36,564 nucleotides of DNA from an uncultured Desulfuromonadales bacterium (lineage in GTDB: Bacteria; Desulfobacterota; Desulfuromonadia; Desulfuromonadales; Geopsychrobacteraceae): positions 1-36,564 of the forward strand of contig CAMYNC010000024.1 in NCBI GenBank assembly GCA_947259685.1, read 5' to 3'. A program made the translations under genes and the position numbers. How positions within the stretch are numbered: position 1 is the first letter of the stretch; every line of letters starts with the position of its first letter. The notes beneath the pieces were generated by a model that had not been told where the DNA came from, ran no database searches, and saw only the letters and a list, made by a program, of their open reading frames with translations. Below, piece by piece: positions 25,565-34,550 of this stretch.

Positions 25565-27172
25565 ATGACACGACTGAAAAGCAAACTGAAAACCGGTAGC
25601 GAAGAATTTAATAGTAACGCCGCCACAATGCAGGAACAGGTGGAGGATCTACGCGCCAAGGTCGAGCAGATCAAGCTGGGTGGCGATGAAAAGGCGCGCC
25701 AGAAGCATACCGACCGAGGAAAACTGCTGCCGCGCGAGCGGATCCGCAAGCTGCTGGATGTCGGCTCGCCCTTTCTGGAACTTTCCCAGTTTGCCGCCTG
25801 GAAGATCTACGACAGCGATGTACCTGCAGCAGGGGTTCTCACCGGGATTGGTCGGGTCGAAGGCCAGGAGTGCATGATCGTCGCCAATGATGCGACGGTT
25901 AAAGGCGGCACCTACCTGCCGCTGACGGTGAAAAAACACCTGCGCGCCCAGGAGATCGCGGAGCAGAACCAGCTTCCCTGCATCTATCTGGTCGACTCAG
26001 GCGGCGCTTTCCTACCGCTGCAGGATGAGGTTTTTCCCGACCGCGACCACTTTGGACGGATTTTCTACAATCAGGCGCGGATGTCCTCGCAGGGTATCCC
26101 GCAGGTTGCAGTCGTCATGGGCTCGTGCACCGCCGGTGGTGCCTATGTCCCCGCCATGGCCGATGAATGCATCATCGTCAAACAGCAAGGCACAATCTTT
26201 CTCGGTGGGCCACCGCTGGTAAAAGCCGCCACCGGAGAAATCGTCAGTGCCGAAGATCTGGGCGGGGCCGACGTCCATTGTCGCACCTCCGGGGTCACCG
26301 ATCACTATGCGGAAAATGATGCTCACGCCTTAGCACTGGCGCGTCGAATCGTCAGCAATCTGAATCGCCAGAAACAACCGAAAATCTCCCTGCGCGGCAG
26401 CCGTGAGCCGCTGTTCGACCCGAGAGAACTTTACGGACTGATCCCCAACGATTCGCGCAAACCTTACGATGTCCGGGAAGTGATCGCCCGAATTGTCGAT
26501 GGCAGCGAATTCGATGAATTCAAGCAGCTGTTCGGCACCACTTTGGTCTGCGGCTTTGCGCACCTGCACGGGATGCCGATCGGCATCGTCGCCAACAACG
26601 GCATCCTGTTTTCCGAATCGGCCCTTAAGGGTGCCCATTTTGTCCAACTCTGCAGCCAGCGCGGCATACCGCTGCTGTTTCTGCAGAACATCACCGGCTT
26701 CATGGTCGGCAGTAAGTACGAGACCGGCGGGATCGCCAAAGATGGGGCGAAGATGGTCAACGCAGTCGCCTGCGCCAAGGTGCCGAAATTGACCCTGGTG
26801 ATCGGCGGCAGCTTCGGCGCCGGCAACTACGGCATGTGCGGGCGCGCCTACAGTCCACGAATGTTGTTCATGTGGCCGAATGCCCGGGTTTCAGTGATGG
26901 GTGGCGAACAGGCGGCTGCAGTGCTCAGCCAGGTACGTCGAGATGGCATCGAAGCGCGCGGTGGCAGCTGGAGCAGTGATGAAGAGGAAGCCTTCAAGGC
27001 ACCGATTCGTGAACAATACGAACATCAGGGGCACCCCTATTATGCCAGTGCCAGGATCTGGGATGACGGCATTATTGACCCGATTGATACCCGCAAGGTG
27101 CTCGGTTTAAGCTTATCGGCAACCCTCAACGCACCGATCGAAAAAACCAGTTTCGGTGTTTTCAGGATGTGA
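25565..27172 (+). CDS. liuB: Methylcrotonyl-CoA carboxylase beta (carboxyltransferase) subunit
   Basis: 535 residues, the usual length of MCC beta. Acyl-CoA carboxylase carboxyltransferase motifs: [54 protein letters not shown], and [16 protein letters not shown]. The long GGAFLPLQ...[14 protein letters not shown] segment is specific to methylcrotonyl-CoA rather than propionyl-CoA carboxylases. It transfers carboxyl from biotin to 3-methylcrotonyl-CoA, giving 3-methylglutaconyl-CoA. Partner of the biotin subunit encoded two genes downstream. Order liuA-B-C-D-E is the usual one. Gene preceded by a 142-base inverted repeat. Confidence 0.95.
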   Translation: MTRLKSKLKTGSEEFNSNAATMQEQVEDLRAKVEQIKLGGDEKARQKHTDRGKLLPRERIRKLLDVGSPFLELSQFAAWKIYDSDVPAAGVLTGIGRVEGQECMIVANDATVKGGTYLPLTVKKHLRAQEIAEQNQLPCIYLVDSGGAFLPLQDEVFPDRDHFGRIFYNQARMSSQGIPQVAVVMGSCTAGGAYVPAMADECIIVKQQGTIFLGGPPLVKAATGEIVSAEDLGGADVHCRTSGVTDHYAENDAHALALARRIVSNLNRQKQPKISLRGSREPLFDPRELYGLIPNDSRKPYDVREVIARIVDGSEFDEFKQLFGTTLVCGFAHLHGMPIGIVANNGILFSESALKGAHFVQLCSQRGIPLLFLQNITGFMVGSKYETGGIAKDGAKMVNAVACAKVPKLTLVIGGSFGAGNYGMCGRAYSPRMLFMWPNARVSVMGGEQAAAVLSQVRRDGIEARGGSWSSDEEEAFKAPIREQYEHQGHPYYASARIWDDGIIDPIDTRKVLGLSLSATLNAPIEKTSFGVFRM

Positions 27173-27174
27173 TT

Positions 27175-27960
27175 ATGCGACGCTTACAAATGGAGATTGA
27201 CGGCAGAGGTTGTGCGCTGCTGCGCTTGAACAATCCAGAACAGCATAACGCCTTTGATGACCGGCTGATCGCCGAGCTAACGGCCAGCCTGAACCAGCTG
27301 GCGGAAAATCCGAAAGTTCGCGTTATTACCCTGGCAGCAGCCGGTAAAAGCTTCTCGGCCGGAGCGGACCTAAACTGGATGCGCCGGGTCGCTGACTACA
27401 CACTTGAGGAAAATGTCCATGACGCCCTGGGGCTGGCAGAACTGCTGCGGACCTTGAACGAACTGCCGAAACCGACCATCGCCCAGGTGCAGGGAGCGAC
27501 CTTCGGTGGTGGTGTCGGCCTGATCGCCGCCTGTGATATCGCCATCGCCAGTGAACGTGCCAGCTTCTGCCTCTCAGAGGTTAAACTGGGGCTGATCCCA
27601 TCGGCCATCTCCCCCTATGTGCTGGCGGCTATCGGCGAACGCGCGGCACGCCGCTATTTTCTTACTGCTGAACGCTTTTCGGCTGCGGAAGCCTTGCGGA
27701 TCGGCCTCCTGCATCAGGTCGTTGCGGCCAAAGAGCTTGAGCAGACCGTCTCTGACCTTGGTCAGCAACTGCTGCAGAACGGCCCACAGGCACTTACCGA
27801 AGGCAAACGGCTGATCCGTGATGTCAGCAGCCGACCGATCGATGGCGAGTTGATCAAGATGACCGCCGAGCGGATTGCCGCCATCCGCGCCACCGACGAG
27901 GGGCGCGAAGGAGTCGGCGCATTTTTACAGAAACGCAAGCCCTACTGGACAGAGGATTAA
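27175..27960 (+). CDS. liuC: Methylglutaconyl-CoA hydratase (crotonase family)
   Basis: 261 residues from the ATG at 27175. AGGA ends seven bases before it. A GTG at 27169 overlapping the upstream stop is too close to that site. Crotonase motifs: SFSAGADLNWMRR, ATFGGGVGLIAACDIAIAS and LSEVKLGLIPSAISPYVL. The SAISPYV version, in place of GGTQRL, is typical of methylglutaconyl-CoA hydratases. It hydrates 3-methylglutaconyl-CoA to HMG-CoA. It lies between the two carboxylase subunit genes and overlaps the next ATG by one base (TAATG), indicating coupled translation. Confidence 0.93.
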   Translation: MRRLQMEIDGRGCALLRLNNPEQHNAFDDRLIAELTASLNQLAENPKVRVITLAAAGKSFSAGADLNWMRRVADYTLEENVHDALGLAELLRTLNELPKPTIAQVQGATFGGGVGLIAACDIAIASERASFCLSEVKLGLIPSAISPYVLAAIGERAARRYFLTAERFSAAEALRIGLLHQVVAAKELEQTVSDLGQQLLQNGPQALTEGKRLIRDVSSRPIDGELIKMTAERIAAIRATDEGREGVGAFLQKRKPYWTED

Positions 27961-29969
27961 TGACGATGTTCGACTGTATCCTGATCGCCAACCGTGGCGA
28001 AATCGCCTGCCGGATCATCGCAACTGCCACACGCCTCGGCATCCGCACAGTTGCCGTATACTCCGAGGCCGATGCCGACAGCCGGCATGTCCAGCTGGCC
28101 GACGAAGCAGTCCTGATAGGACCAGCTCCGGCCCGGGACAGTTACCTGTGTGCCGATAAAATTATCGCCGCAGCAAAGCGCAGCGGCGCCCAAGCGATTC
28201 ACCCAGGCTACGGGTTTCTTGCTGAAAATGCCGACTTTGCTCGCGCCTGTGGCGAAGCCGGGCTTACCTTTATCGGCCCGCCGCCCAGCGCCATTGACGC
28301 GATGGGCGACAAGAGCCGCGCCAAAAAACTGATGGCAACCGCCGGAGTGCCACTGGTTCCCGGGTTCCATGGTGAAAACCAGGATCCAGACCTGCTGTTG
28401 CAGCAGGCCGAACGGGTCGGTTTTCCGTTGCTGCTAAAAGCCTGTGCTGGTGGCGGCGGCAAAGGGATGCGCGTCGTGGAGTCTGGCGCTGAGTTTCCTG
28501 CTGCGCTGGCAGCCGCCAAACGCGAAGCCTTGAGTGCCTTCGGCGATGAACGGATGTTGCTCGAACGCTACCTGCGCCGGCCTCGGCATATTGAAATCCA
28601 AGTGTTTGCCGACAGTCAGGGCAACTGCCTGCACCTGTTCGAGCGGGACTGCTCGGTGCAACGCCGTCACCAGAAGGTGATTGAGGAAGCTCCCGCGCCG
28701 GGGATGAACCAAGAGCTGCGTATGCAGATGGCATCTACCGCAATCTCCGCAGCTAAGGCAATCGAGTATGTTGGCGCCGGAACCATTGAGTTTTTGCTCG
28801 ACGAAGATGGCAGTTTCTATTTCATGGAAATGAACACCCGCCTGCAGGTCGAGCATCCGGTGACTGAGATGATTAGTGGACAGGATCTGGTTGAGTGGCA
28901 ATTACGGGTCGCCTCCGGCGAGCCCCTGCCCTGCTCTCAGGAGCAGCTGAGCATCGCTGGCCATGCCATCGAAGTACGTCTTTACGCCGAAGATCCACAG
29001 CGCGACTTTCTGCCGGCCACCGGCAACCTGAAGCACCTGCAGCTCCCGCAAACAGGGACCTGTCTGCGGGTCGATCGCGGTATCCAGCAGGGAGATACGA
29101 TCGGTATCCACTACGACCCGATGCTCGCCAAGCTGATCGTTCATGCTGCCAACCGCACTCAAGCTTTGCAAAGGCTGCGTAGAGCGCTGGATGAAACCGA
29201 AGTGGTCGGTCTCAGTTGCAACCGCGACTTTCTGCGTCGGGTCTGCGACAACGCCGAATTCGCCGCCGGCGATATCGACACCGGTTTTATCGAACGCCAT
29301 CGCGAAGAACTGCTGAGCACACTGCCAGCCATCAGTGACGAGCAGCTGGTTCTGCTGGCCCTGCAGGTGCTACTGCAACGGAATCAGGAAGCACTTGAGC
29401 AGGCGGAGCAGTCGGTCGAACCAGACTCCCCCTGGAATGATACCAGCGGCTGGCGACTGAACAGCGACAATCACCACTCGTTGCTGCTACGCGATGGTGA
29501 TCAGGAGTATCCGGTTGTCCTGCATTATCGACCACAGGGTTTTCTGCTTGAGCTACCGAACGGTCAACTTGAGGCGCATGGGGAGTTGGACTCCGATGGC
29601 AGTCTGCTGGCCACCATCGATGGCCATCGTTGCCGCGCGCGGGTGATCCGCGAGGGACTGGAGCTGACCCTGATTGTCAGTGGCGAAACCCGCACCCTGC
29701 AGCTCAACGACCCGCTCTACGGTCTGCTTGATCTACAGGCCGCGGAAGGCAGCTTGATCGCCCCGATGCCGGGAAAGGTTATCGCCATCCATATCGAGGC
29801 AGGGTCCAAAGTCAGTGCCGGAGATCCGCTATTGACCCTGGAAGCGATGAAGATGGAACACACCATCAACGCACCAACCACCGGGGAGGTCACTGAGATC
29901 TATTTTCAGGTTGGTGAGATGGTCGAAGATGGCGCTCAGCTGATCGCCATCGCCAGTGAGGGAGGATGA
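27960..29969 (+). CDS. liuD: Methylcrotonyl-CoA carboxylase alpha (biotin) subunit
   Basis: 669 residues. Biotin carboxylase domain, about 1-450: [27 protein letters not shown] (ATP grasp loop), and [16 protein letters not shown]-terminal biotin carrier domain with biotinyl lysine K631 in EAMKMEH. It carboxylates its biotin using ATP and bicarbonate and hands it to the beta subunit. The start at 27960 overlaps the liuC stop by one base. The ATG two codons later is an alternative with a better ribosome-site spacing. Length and the linker between domains match MCC alpha rather than propionyl-CoA carboxylase. Confidence 0.95.
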   Translation: MTMFDCILIANRGEIACRIIATATRLGIRTVAVYSEADADSRHVQLADEAVLIGPAPARDSYLCADKIIAAAKRSGAQAIHPGYGFLAENADFARACGEAGLTFIGPPPSAIDAMGDKSRAKKLMATAGVPLVPGFHGENQDPDLLLQQAERVGFPLLLKACAGGGGKGMRVVESGAEFPAALAAAKREALSAFGDERMLLERYLRRPRHIEIQVFADSQGNCLHLFERDCSVQRRHQKVIEEAPAPGMNQELRMQMASTAISAAKAIEYVGAGTIEFLLDEDGSFYFMEMNTRLQVEHPVTEMISGQDLVEWQLRVASGEPLPCSQEQLSIAGHAIEVRLYAEDPQRDFLPATGNLKHLQLPQTGTCLRVDRGIQQGDTIGIHYDPMLAKLIVHAANRTQALQRLRRALDETEVVGLSCNRDFLRRVCDNAEFAAGDIDTGFIERHREELLSTLPAISDEQLVLLALQVLLQRNQEALEQAEQSVEPDSPWNDTSGWRLNSDNHHSLLLRDGDQEYPVVLHYRPQGFLLELPNGQLEAHGELDSDGSLLATIDGHRCRARVIREGLELTLIVSGETRTLQLNDPLYGLLDLQAAEGSLIAPMPGKVIAIHIEAGSKVSAGDPLLTLEAMKMEHTINAPTTGEVTEIYFQVGEMVEDGAQLIAIASEGG

Positions 29970-29970
29970 A

Positions 29971-30894
29971 ATGAGATTACCGAAACGGGTCAAGATCGTC
30001 GAAGTCGGCCCGCGTGACGGTTTACAGAATGAAGCAAAGATCGTCCCGACTGAAGTTAAAATCGAGTTGATCAACCGCCTTTCGGAGACCGGTTTGGTCG
30101 CCATCGAAGGGGCCAGCTTCGTCTCCCCCAAGTGGATGCCGCAGATGGCCGACAGCCTGCAGGTGATGCAGGGAATCAAACGCCAGCCAGGAGTCAGCTA
30201 CCCGGTCCTGGTGCCGAATCTGCAGGGGTTTCAAAGCGCGCTGCAGGCCGATATCGATGAGATTTCAATTTTCGCCTCGGCCTCTGAATCTTTCTCGCGC
30301 AAAAACATCAACTGCTCCATCGCCCAGAGTCTCGACCGCTTTGCCGAAGTCTGTGCCGAAGCGAAAAAAAATAACCTGCGGGTGCGCGGTTACATCTCCT
30401 GCACCCTCGGCTGTCCCTATGAAGGTGCCATCGATCCGAACAATGTCGCCTGGCTGGCCGGGAGGATGGTCGAGCTTGGCTGCTACGAGATATCCCTCGG
30501 TGATACCATCGGCGTCGGCACTCCCGGCAAGGCCCAGGCGATGGTCGACAGCGTCGCCGAAAAGGTCCAGCACGAGCGGCTGGCAGCTCATTTTCACGAC
30601 ACCTACGGACAGGCCCTGGCGAATATCCTCGCCGTCATGGAGTCTGGCATCACCGTCATCGACAGTTCAGTTTCCGGCCTTGGCGGTTGCCCCTTCGCTC
30701 CGGGAGCCTCGGGGAATGTGGCCACAGAAGATCTGCTCTATATGCTGAAAGGTTTGGGGATCGAAACCGGCGTTGATCTTAACCAGCTGGCCGGCGTCGG
30801 CGATTACATTTCCAACTATCTGGGTCGACCGAGCAGCTCCAAGGTGGCCCGAGCGCTCTCTGCTCAAATCCCGGAGAACTGTTCGAATCAATAG
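29971..30894 (+). CDS. mvaB: Hydroxymethylglutaryl-CoA lyase
   Basis: 307 residues from the ATG at 29971, preceded by GGAGG and one base after the liuD stop. Motifs: [10 protein letters not shown] (substrate and metal binding), [23 protein letters not shown] (metal ligands) and [19 protein letters not shown] with the catalytic Cys. It cleaves HMG-CoA to acetyl-CoA and acetoacetate, ending the leucine pathway. Last gene of the operon, and a Rho-independent terminator follows. An acetoacetate-activating CoA transferase, needed to feed the upstream thiolase, is not in the window. Confidence 0.96.
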   Translation: MRLPKRVKIVEVGPRDGLQNEAKIVPTEVKIELINRLSETGLVAIEGASFVSPKWMPQMADSLQVMQGIKRQPGVSYPVLVPNLQGFQSALQADIDEISIFASASESFSRKNINCSIAQSLDRFAEVCAEAKKNNLRVRGYISCTLGCPYEGAIDPNNVAWLAGRMVELGCYEISLGDTIGVGTPGKAQAMVDSVAEKVQHERLAAHFHDTYGQALANILAVMESGITVIDSSVSGLGGCPFAPGASGNVATEDLLYMLKGLGIETGVDLNQLAGVGDYISNYLGRPSSSKVARALSAQIPENCSNQ

Positions 30895-30946
30895 GGGAAA
30901 AATTCCTTCTCCCAATGGAATGCGAATTTATCCAACCAGCAGGATT

Positions 30947-30978
30947 GGGACAGGCGGGTGCCTGTCCCGCTTTTTTTT
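30947..30978 (+). terminator. Rho-independent terminator of the leucine operon
   Basis: GGGACAGGC, loop GGGT, GCCTGTCCC: nine-base perfect stem, followed by GC and eight T residues. 52 bases after the HMG-CoA lyase stop. Confidence 0.93.
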
Positions 30979-31138
30979 CAACCTGAATCAGTGAGTAATA
31001 GGTGGATGAAGAGTGCAAGTGCTTGGATTGAATGAGTGCTTCAAAAATCTAAGCTGCACCCAAAGGTTCAGCGGTGATACTCAGGCAATTCAATGACTTG
31101 TGCTATTCGCCGCCGGTTACTCACTGATTCAGGTTCAA
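30977..31138. repeat. Pair of 22-base terminal inverted repeats (MITE-like)
   Basis: TTCAACCTGAATCAGTGAGTAA (30977-30998) written in pieces: TTCAACCTGAA + TCAGTGAGTAA. It reappears inverted at 31117-31138 with one mismatch, enclosing a 118-base non-coding core. The left arm starts in the T-run of the terminator. The size and ends suggest a small non-autonomous element or a recombination remnant. Confidence 0.55.
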
Positions 31139-31221
31139 CTTAAAGGCAGCTGAAGAAGGTTCACCTGCAATTCCGGGCTTACTCACAGAATTACAGCTCA
31201 ACCTTAATCAGCCACCCGTGT

Positions 31222-31416
31222 TCAAACACTAATATTGATGCTCTGCCCCAGGTTCGGATCGACCGGAATCGCGGCTTCTGCCATCAGTTTCAACGCTGCC
31301 TGACCGTTTATTTCCTGTTGGTCAAGGTTGCGTCTGGCCGCAGCAACTTCCAGGGTCGCTGACAGTTGCGACGTCTGTAACTGCTGAGAGATACTGACAA
31401 TCGAGTTGATCGACAT
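31222..31416 (-). CDS. YjfB-like putative motility protein
   Basis: 64 residues. Starts MSINSIVSISQQLQTSQ and continues with a helical Ala/Gln-rich stretch, then AALKLMAEAAIPVDPNLGQSINISV. This resembles the YjfB_motility family of small proteins, found near flagellar genes in several phyla and of unknown function. An excellent ribosome site (GGAGG) precedes the ATG at 31416. A sigma-28-like promoter lies upstream on the same strand, which independently supports a link with the flagellar regulon. Single gene. Confidence 0.75.
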   Translation of the reverse strand: MSINSIVSISQQLQTSQLSATLEVAAARRNLDQQEINGQAALKLMAEAAIPVDPNLGQSINISV

Positions 31417-31461
31417 ATGATACCTCCAAAAAGATCAGGCATGAAACCATTCGTACAGTAC

Positions 31462-31489
31462 CTATCGACCGCCACGAAAGTAATCTTTA
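31462..31489 (-). promoter_or_regulatory. Sigma-28 (FliA) promoter candidate
   Basis: On the minus strand: TAAAGATT (31489-31482), 12 bases, GTCGATAG (31469-31462). The consensus is TAAAGTTT-N11-GCCGATAA, so 7/8 and 6/8 matches with spacing one base longer. It lies 46 bases before the YjfB-like start. Confidence 0.5.
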
Positions 31490-31547
31490 GATATAAACCT
31501 AGAAACTGCAGTTGGATCACGAAAATCTGCACAACCTCTTGATGCAC

Positions 31548-31551
31548 CTAG
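31548..31551. repeat. Target-site duplication CTAG, left copy
   Basis: CTAG flanks the left inverted repeat of the insertion sequence and is repeated at 33132-33135. A palindromic four-base target is characteristic of many IS1182-family insertions. Confidence 0.75.
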
Positions 31552-33131
31552 CAGTCCGTCGGACTTGACCACCACCAGTGGATTCTGGCCGATTGCTTTG
31601 AGCTGGGAATGTTGAAATCAGCAGAGACCTCTCGTTTTTTGATTCTGATGTCTATTACTGCGTCGTCCCAACACAAAAAAAGATGGTTCCGGCGGGTTTA
31701 TGCCGCCAGAACATGCATCCGTTTCAGGTTCCAGGCCATGGAGACCAAATTCCACTCTCCGCGGACGGACTCCACCCCGCGGAGCAAGAACTGGCGGAAG
31801 CCCATAATGGCCTTGATGATGCCGAAGACCGGTTCAACGGTGCATTTTCGCTTGGCGTAGATGGCGCGTCCCGCCTGGGTTTTCAAGCGATGTTTCATCT
31901 GCGTGACAGCATCAGCGTCCTCGGGCAAGGGGGCGGGCTCGGAGAAACGGTCGATGAGGCTCTGGTTGTGCTCATCGCGGCGAGGGCTGATAAAGGGAAG
32001 AATCTTTTCTTCCAGGCAACTCGTGACATTGGTTTCGCTGAAGTAGCCGGCATCGGCCAGCAGGCTGTCCACCGTTCCCAGCTCCTCCGGCAACGACGTT
32101 AACGCCGCAAGGGCGGGATCGATTTCCAGTTTGTCGTTGGGGGTCTGGCTGAGGTGCTGACCTACGATCAGCATCGTCTCGACATCGACGCTGGCCTGAG
32201 CGTTGTAGCATTGATCGAAGCCTCCACTGGAGACGGGCATGATCCGCGATTCCTCGTCCGTGAGGTTGACTTGGTCTTTGTCCTTGGGGCCGGGCTCAGG
32301 TGGCTTGGGCTTTTTCCCCCGGGCTTTCTTGCCGGTCTCTTGCTCTTTGGCTTTGCGTTTGGCCAGCTTTTTTTCGTAGTCGGCCTGTTCCTCGGCATGA
32401 CGCGCAACCGCTCGCCGTTCGATCTCGGCCTTAGCTGTAGCAATGGCACTCAGGCGTTCCTCGCGACGCGCCAGCTCAGCCGGGATGTCCAGGCCGTCGG
32501 GCAGGTCACTACGGTCGGCCTCTTCGGCCTGCCGCAACAGGTCTTCGACCTCGGCCTTGAGCTGAGCTTCGAGTTTGCAGGCATGCTTCCAGCTCAAGGC
32601 CCGGTGCTTGGAGGCGTTAGCCTTGATCTTGGTGCCGTCGAGACTGACCTTGCCCAGTTTCAGAACCCCCATCTGCTGGGCGATGAGCAGAATCTGAACG
32701 AACAGCGGGGTCAGCTCAGGAAGAAACCGTTTGCGGAAGGTCGCGATGGTGTCATGGTCGGGATGATCGTTCGCAGCAATGTAGCGAAAGGCCACGGAAT
32801 CATATGTTGCCTGTTCCAGTTTGCGACTGGAGAAAACGCCGGTCGCGTAGCCGTAGAACAGCAGGGCCAGCAGCATCTCAGGATGATGGGCTTTGGAGCC
32901 GCGTCCAGCATAGGCGGATTTGATCGTCGTGAGATCAAGCTGTCCGACGATCTCGACGATAAACCGGGCCAGATGCCCCTCGGGCAACCAGTCGTCCATT
33001 GATGGCGGTAGCAGAAAAAGGGTTTCTCGATCAACTTGACGGAACGTATCACTCATGGATTTTTCACCTTCGCAGGGATTTTCAAAGCCCGGCGAGTTTA
33101 ACATTTTACGGACGAAAAGTCCGACAGACTG
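31552..33131 (-). mobile_element. Complete IS1182-family insertion sequence
   Basis: 1580 bases. Terminal inverted repeats CAGTCCGTCGGACTT (31552-31566) and AAGTCCGACAGACTG (33117-33131) match at 14 of 15 positions. It is flanked by a direct CTAG duplication and carries one intact transposase gene on the minus strand. The intact ends, target duplication and open transposase suggest a fairly recent, possibly still active insertion. Confidence 0.92.
31698..33056 (-). CDS. IS1182-family DDE transposase
   Basis: 452 residues from the ATG at 33056, where the protein begins MSDTFRQVDRETLFLLPPS. The upstream in-frame extension has no family support. The N-terminal DUF772-type domain reads GHLARFIVEIV and AYAGRGSKAHHPEMLLALL. 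Probable DDE residues are the D in VSLDGTKIKANAS, the D in LLADAGYFSE and the E in CTVEPVFGIIKA. The central insert is Lys/Glu-rich (about 230-290, KKLAKRKAKEQETGKK), likely flexible or coiled. It ends with the family signature WNLKRM. It catalyses transposition of the element that carries it. No frameshift or stop was seen. Confidence 0.95.
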   Translation of the reverse strand: MSDTFRQVDRETLFLLPPSMDDWLPEGHLARFIVEIVGQLDLTTIKSAYAGRGSKAHHPEMLLALLFYGYATGVFSSRKLEQATYDSVAFRYIAANDHPDHDTIATFRKRFLPELTPLFVQILLIAQQMGVLKLGKVSLDGTKIKANASKHRALSWKHACKLEAQLKAEVEDLLRQAEEADRSDLPDGLDIPAELARREERLSAIATAKAEIERRAVARHAEEQADYEKKLAKRKAKEQETGKKARGKKPKPPEPGPKDKDQVNLTDEESRIMPVSSGGFDQCYNAQASVDVETMLIVGQHLSQTPNDKLEIDPALAALTSLPEELGTVDSLLADAGYFSETNVTSCLEEKILPFISPRRDEHNQSLIDRFSEPAPLPEDADAVTQMKHRLKTQAGRAIYAKRKCTVEPVFGIIKAIMGFRQFLLRGVESVRGEWNLVSMAWNLKRMHVLAA

Positions 33132-33135
33132 CTAG
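33132..33135. repeat. Target-site duplication CTAG, right copy
   Basis: Direct repeat of 31548-31551, directly beyond the right inverted repeat. Confidence 0.75.
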
Positions 33136-33181
33136 CCATCGAATCCGCAACCAACCAGAAGAGCCATCAGGTTCCCCGTAA

Positions 33182-33370
33182 CCTCAACAACCATATCCTA
33201 CGTTATCAAAGGTGCCGCAAATGCTGGAGAGGATGAATGCCGCCGGCAAGCGGGCAGCGGAGATTGTCCAGAACCTGCTTCAGCATCAGCCTGCCGTCTT
33301 TGTCGATCGAACAGATGTACCATATTTAACGCTTAGCTCCGCTACCACCGTTCCGTTTCATAAAAACTGA
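33182..33370 (+). pseudogene. Histidine-kinase remnant
   Basis: An open frame without a start of its own, reading KVPQMLERMNAAGKRAAEIVQNLL. This matches the second dimerisation helix of a histidine-kinase subfamily with the pattern MLxxIxxAGxRAAxIVxNxLSFSR. The intact kinase starting at 34547 has the homologous stretch LGMLDAIDDATKRTAKIVEN. Coding resemblance ends after about 33280 and a stop follows at 33370. The H-box and ATPase regions are absent. Possibly the decayed end of a kinase gene, disturbed before or by the adjacent insertion sequence. Confidence 0.45.
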
Positions 33371-33449
33371 GATTTTAACCTGAATTACTCATCAAACCTC
33401 CGCCTTGCTGTTATAATTTATTTTAATAACTTCCCAGGGAGAGTTTTCC

Positions 33450-34550
33450 ATGCAAGCTCCAAGGCTTTTCGCCTGCTTAGCTGTTTTGCTGCTGCTCAGC
33501 TGCAGCGATCCGGAACCGATTAAGGTCGGTTTTATCGGCGGGCTTTCCGGCCGGGTAGCCGACCTGGGTCTGGCGGGGCGTAACGGAGCAATGCTGGCAG
33601 TGGAAGAAAGGAATCAAGCGGGCGGCATCAACGGCCGAAAGGTGGAACTGCTGCTGGCAGATGATAAACAGTCACCAAAGATAGCTCGCCAACAGGTTCA
33701 GCAGCTGATCGAGCAGGGTGTGGTCGCGATAATCGGGCCGATGACCAGTGCCATGGCGACAGCCACCGTGGACCTTGTCAATGACCAAAAAATCACCATG
33801 CTCAGCCCGACGGTCACCACCGAAAGCCTGACCGGTCTGGATGATTTCTTTCTACGGATCTGCTCGGACTCAGCCCAATATTCGGCAACTATGGCGCGTT
33901 TTCTTCGCCATAAACGCGGCGTTAAAAAGATCGCAGTGGTTTATGATTTGGGGAATCAAACCTTCACCGCAAGCTGGTTGTCCGGCTTCAAGAAAGAGTT
34001 TGAGGCATTAGCCGGGGAAGTGGTTTTAGTAAAATCCTATCGCTCCGGACCGGAGGTTAGGTTTTCCGAGTTGGCCACTGAAATTACCAGCAGTGCAATC
34101 GATGCCGTTCTGTCTATTTCAGCTGCTATGGATACCGCGATGTTCAGCCAGCAGTTGCGTAAACTTGGCTTTACCAAGCCGATTGCCGCCACTGCCTGGT
34201 CAGCAACGGAGAAATTGATCGAAATGGGCGGGAAAGCGGTCGAGGGGATGATCGTTGCACAATTTTTCGATCGCCAGAATCAACGCCCCGCCTATCTGAA
34301 GTTTCGAGATAATTACCGGCAGCGCTTTATCGAAGAACCGGGATTTGTTTCGGTTGCCGCCTATGATGCGACCCGGGTTATTCTTGAGGCACTTATCAAA
34401 GCACCTGGCCAACGGCCAAAACAGACAATCCTGGAGATTGGCAAATTCCAAGGGATTCAACAACCGTTCCATATCGATCAATATGGAGATGCCAGCCGGC
34501 CGACCTATATCACCCTGGTCAAAGAGGGCCAATTTATCGTTCTGGAATGA
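33450..34550 (+). CDS. Periplasmic lipoprotein, branched-chain-amino-acid-type binding protein
   Basis: 366 residues. Signal peptide with lipobox LLLLSC (predicted lipidated C18), so an exported membrane-anchored protein. The mature part is a type I periplasmic binding fold as in LivJ/LivK and other Leu/Ile/Val receptors: IKVGFIGGLSGRVADLG, NGAMLAVEERNQAGGINGRKVELLLADD, VVAIIGPMTSAMATATVDL. No ABC permease or ATPase gene is next to it. Instead its stop overlaps (ATGA) the start of a sensor histidine kinase, so it may deliver a ligand to that sensor rather than to a transporter. Ribosome site GGGAGAG. The ligand is unknown, amino acids or aromatic acids being typical. Confidence 0.9.
   Translation: MQAPRLFACLAVLLLLSCSDPEPIKVGFIGGLSGRVADLGLAGRNGAMLAVEERNQAGGINGRKVELLLADDKQSPKIARQQVQQLIEQGVVAIIGPMTSAMATATVDLVNDQKITMLSPTVTTESLTGLDDFFLRICSDSAQYSATMARFLRHKRGVKKIAVVYDLGNQTFTASWLSGFKKEFEALAGEVVLVKSYRSGPEVRFSELATEITSSAIDAVLSISAAMDTAMFSQQLRKLGFTKPIAATAWSATEKLIEMGGKAVEGMIVAQFFDRQNQRPAYLKFRDNYRQRFIEEPGFVSVAAYDATRVILEALIKAPGQRPKQTILEIGKFQGIQQPFHIDQYGDASRPTYITLVKEGQFIVLE

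Larger units (their letters stand above)
30895..31221. other. Intergenic region with terminator and inverted repeat
   Basis: 327 bases with no ORF supported by a ribosome site. It contains the leucine-operon terminator (30947-30978) and a 22-base inverted repeat pair (30977-31138), listed separately. Confidence 0.5.

Noticed and set aside
31308..31547. 79-codon minus-strand frame overlapping the YjfB-like gene
   Set aside because: It covers the sigma-28-like promoter and a strong ribosome site belonging to the YjfB-like gene and shows no family motif.
32154..33002. 282-codon plus-strand frame opposite the transposase
   Set aside because: It is the complement of the transposase gene. The transposase frame carries recognised motifs; this one has none and no ribosome site.
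33412..33417. TATAAT before the binding-protein gene
   Set aside because: No acceptable -35 box 16-18 bases upstream; too little for a promoter call.
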